DNA from: UBA6244 sp963676875
GTDB taxonomy: Bacteria > Bacteroidota > Bacteroidia > Bacteroidales > F082
Reading direction: 5' to 3'
Length of the DNA: 64,000 bases
Assembly (NCBI GenBank): GCA_963676875.1
Contig: OY781436.1
Coordinates: 1,922,001-1,986,000, forward strand
A program made the position numbers and the translations under genes. The number at the start of each line of letters is the position of its first letter. Position 1 is the first letter of the stretch. Shown here one piece after another: positions 62,520 through 64,000 of the stretch. The notes beneath the pieces were generated by a model. It worked only from the letters and a program-made list of their open reading frames with translations. It ran no database searches and was not told the DNA's origin.

Positions 62520-62561
62520 TTGCCAAAAACATTGGAAACTTTGATTGCAGATATTAAACCG
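62520..62561. repeat. Right copy of a shared end motif
   Basis: TTGCCAAAAACATTGG (62520-62535) and, 17 bases on, ATTAAACCG (62553-62561). Both match 19582-19611. It lies 70-110 bases inside the attachment site, in the integrase upstream region, where integrase arm sites would be expected. Confidence 0.6.
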
Positions 62562-62627
62562 TTGTTGATTTAAACAACAAGAAATGAAAGAATTAGAATC
62601 TTTCATTTCATAAGTTGTTGATAATCA

Positions 62628-62640
62628 GAGGTACCGGACG
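62628..62640. repeat. Right attachment site (tRNA-Cys 3' end)
   Basis: GAGGTACCGGACG, identical to 18382-18394. Twelve of the 13 bases are the 3' end of tRNA-Cys, so integration preserves the tRNA. Confidence 0.85.
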
Positions 62641-62699
62641 GATTCGAACCGCCGTATAAGGTTTTGCAGACCTCCGCCTAGCCACTCGGCCACGGTACC
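62629..62699 (-). tRNA. tRNA-Cys (GCA)
   Basis: Read on the minus strand it is a 71-base cloverleaf: acceptor GGTACCG pairs with CGGTACC, the discriminator is U (the Cys identity base), the anticodon loop CTGCAAA gives GCA, and the T-loop is TTCGAAT. CCA is not encoded. It is the integration target of the island. Confidence 0.95.
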
Positions 62700-62717
62700 T
62701 TTTTTATTTGTGGAGTG

Positions 62718-62725
62718 CAAAATTA
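62718..62725 (-). promoter_or_regulatory. -7 promoter box of tRNA-Cys
   Basis: TAATTTTG on the minus strand, 18 bases upstream of the tRNA 5' end, fits the Bacteroidota TAnnTTTG box. Confidence 0.5.
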
Positions 62726-62898
62726 CAACTTTCATTTTATTTTTAGGGTATTCTGGTGAAAAAGTTGTGTTATAAATTCGCATATGAGCTGGTTCACCAA
62801 ATTCTTGACTATCGATTCGTCCACCAAATCACGACTTTTCATGTTTTTTACGTAGAAATATACGACTATTACCCTAGTTCTTGTTTTTGTTGCGTCCG

Positions 62899-62906
62899 TA
62901 TGTTTG
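62899..62906 (+). promoter_or_regulatory. -7 promoter box (TATGTTTG) of the LamG gene
   Basis: TATGTTTG lies 23 bases before the ATG at 62930 and fits TAnnTTTG. It supports that start over the GTG at 62756, since the box would lie inside the longer frame. Confidence 0.5.
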
Positions 62907-62929
62907 TCCCAAACTTAACTCTCAAAGCT

Positions 62930-63886
62930 ATGAAAAAACTTTTTACACTATTATTTATTTTCCTGCTGGGGTTGAACATTCAGGCTCAGGACATTGAAAC
63001 GGGTCTTATTTTGCGCCTTTCCTTTTGTGGAAACACCAATGATGCCGGCCCGTTTCATAACGACGGAATTTATATGGGAGGGGCAAACCCTGTTTATACC
63101 ACCGACCATCTGGGCAATCAGAACAGCGCCTTGTATCTCAATGGGGTTTCCGATTGGGTGCGCGTTCCGGCAACGGAATCCATCAACGAACCTTTGGAAG
63201 CCATTACCGTTGCCTGTTGGGCTAATTATGAATCACTTGCATGGGGTCAGTGGGCACCCATCATGGCCAAAACCAACACACTACAGGTGATCGACAGACA
63301 ATATTCCATGGGGTTGAATGGACTGCAAGGGAAAATCTATATGATGGATACCTATGTTGGCGAAACCGATCTGAATCCCAACGAATGGTATCATTTCGCC
63401 ATTACCTATACTCCCGAGCTTTATCAATGTTATGTAAATGGAGAACTAATTGACGAAGTGGTGCCCGTTAGTCCCGTTACCGGAAACGATAAGGACCTGG
63501 AAATCGGACGGGATACACCTGATGCCACCGATTATTTTCATGGTACGTTGGATGAAATCAATGTGTATAACCGGGTGCTTTCCGCGGCAGACATCATGGC
63601 ACTAAAAAACCACGATGGTTGCGATTTTTCGGCCATTCCTGATCAAAAACTGGCCGAAAGTTTCCAGGTTATGCCCAATCCCGCCAACAATGAAATCACC
63701 CTCCAACTACCTGATGATGAACTTTATCAAATCAGCATCATGGATATGCAAGGACGTTTGTTGCAACAAGTACAAAATCAACAACACCGCGTAAACTTAA
63801 ACATTACCAACCTTCAAAATGGTATGTATCTGGTTAAGATACGTAGCAACAAAGGATACGCCATCGAAAAACTCATGGTAAATTAA
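62930..63886 (+). CDS. LamG-domain protein with T9SS sorting tail
   Basis: A 318-residue protein. The ATG at 62930 is chosen because it opens a clear signal peptide (MKKLFTLLFIFLLGLNIQAQ); the frame extends upstream to 62756, but a promoter box lies in between. Residues 28-220 are a LamG/concanavalin-like domain (LILRLSFCGNTNDAGPFHND, LYLNGVSDWVRVPATES, EWYHFAITYTPELYQCYVNG, GTLDEINVYNRVLS). The C-terminus is a type A sorting domain (FQVMPNPANNEITLQL, then NGMYLVKIRSNKGYAIEKLM). It is exported across the outer membrane and held at the surface, probably binding polysaccharide. It is a host gene just outside the island. Confidence 0.88.
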   Translation: MKKLFTLLFIFLLGLNIQAQDIETGLILRLSFCGNTNDAGPFHNDGIYMGGANPVYTTDHLGNQNSALYLNGVSDWVRVPATESINEPLEAITVACWANYESLAWGQWAPIMAKTNTLQVIDRQYSMGLNGLQGKIYMMDTYVGETDLNPNEWYHFAITYTPELYQCYVNGELIDEVVPVSPVTGNDKDLEIGRDTPDATDYFHGTLDEINVYNRVLSAADIMALKNHDGCDFSAIPDQKLAESFQVMPNPANNEITLQLPDDELYQISIMDMQGRLLQQVQNQQHRVNLNITNLQNGMYLVKIRSNKGYAIEKLMVN

Positions 63887-63935
63887 ACCTGCACGACCTT
63901 TGATAGCCGGTGGCTTTCAAATCAATACCAAGCTT

Positions 63936-63978
63936 GCCCTGATAAACCGCCAACCCATGTTGGATGTTTTATCAGGGC
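63936..63978 (+). terminator. Intrinsic terminator after the LamG gene
   Basis: GCCCTGATAAA and its reverse complement TTTATCAGGGC form an 11-bp stem around a 21-base loop, 50 bases after the stop codon. A TGTTTTT stretch follows a few bases later. Confidence 0.6.
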
Positions 63979-64000
63979 ATGTGTTTTTCATGACTGTTTT

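Larger units (their letters stand above)
18382..62640. mobile_element. Integrated genomic island in tRNA-Cys, about 44.3 kb
   Basis: The boundaries are a 13-bp direct repeat of the tRNA-Cys 3' end, with an intact tyrosine integrase next to the complete tRNA. Inside are XRE and excisionase-like control genes, primase-helicase and Toprim primase genes, two GH5 glycanase genes, other T9SS cargo, several decayed insertion sequences and a defence-like module. The interior is visibly richer in A and T than the flanks. No relaxase, coupling protein, type IV secretion or phage structural gene was seen, so it should depend on a helper for transfer. A relic of a second integrase at 56285 suggests it was assembled from more than one element. 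Confidence 0.85.

Noticed and set aside
18382..62640. Classification as an integrative conjugative element
   Set aside because: No relaxase, coupling protein or conjugation gene was recognised, so only the broader term island is used.
1..64000. CRISPR arrays and rRNA genes
   Set aside because: No regularly spaced direct repeats with unique spacers and no rRNA sequence were seen; the only regular tracts are the 2171-2540 words, the PKD-coding repeats and the TTACAC sites.

Overview
The window comes from a member of the Bacteroidota, probably Bacteroidales or Marinilabiliales. The evidence is type IX secretion (T9SS) C-terminal sorting domains, TAnnTTTG promoter boxes, a GH97/GH13 starch-type enzyme pair, a Fibrobacter-paralogous (FISUMP) domain, a Bacteroidota-type alpha-2-macroglobulin and almost no Shine-Dalgarno sites. 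All calls were made by reading the sequence; no database search was run.

Host chromosome, left (1-18381): the 3' part of leuS, a DUF3108 protein, a 370-bp repeat tract, a 2009-residue alpha-2-macroglobulin, a GH13 lipoprotein, a Fic protein, a GH97 lipoprotein, a TonB-like protein, an agmatine-deiminase-family protein, a VapBC pair whose antitoxin has a stop at codon 2, one unknown secreted protein and a decayed histidine kinase. Host chromosome, right (62641-64000): tRNA-Cys and a LamG/T9SS protein.

Between these lies an integrated element of about 44.3 kb (18382-62640). It is bounded by a 13-bp direct repeat of the tRNA-Cys 3' end, with an intact tyrosine integrase beside the tRNA. The tRNA's likely terminator has been left at the far end of the element. 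The left end carries a control and replication module: XRE regulator, excisionase-like protein, P4-type primase-helicase, TTACAC iterons and a Toprim primase. I saw no relaxase, conjugation or capsid genes, so it resembles a satellite-like or mobilizable island. The middle is cargo. Two nearly identical T9SS GH5 glycanase genes lie 26.7 kb apart, each beside a different regulator, and both are preceded by the same palindrome at the same distance from the promoter box. Between them is a leftward set of surface and secreted genes in a landscape of decayed insertion sequences. The right end (56.3-61.2 kb) starts with a relic of a second integrase and a possible HsdR tail. It continues with an AbiC-like protein and a compact four-gene module: a Ser/Thr kinase, an unknown protein, a PD-(D/E)XK-like protein with an inserted winged helix, and a PP2C phosphatase. 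I consider this module the best candidate for an undescribed system, most likely anti-phage defence.
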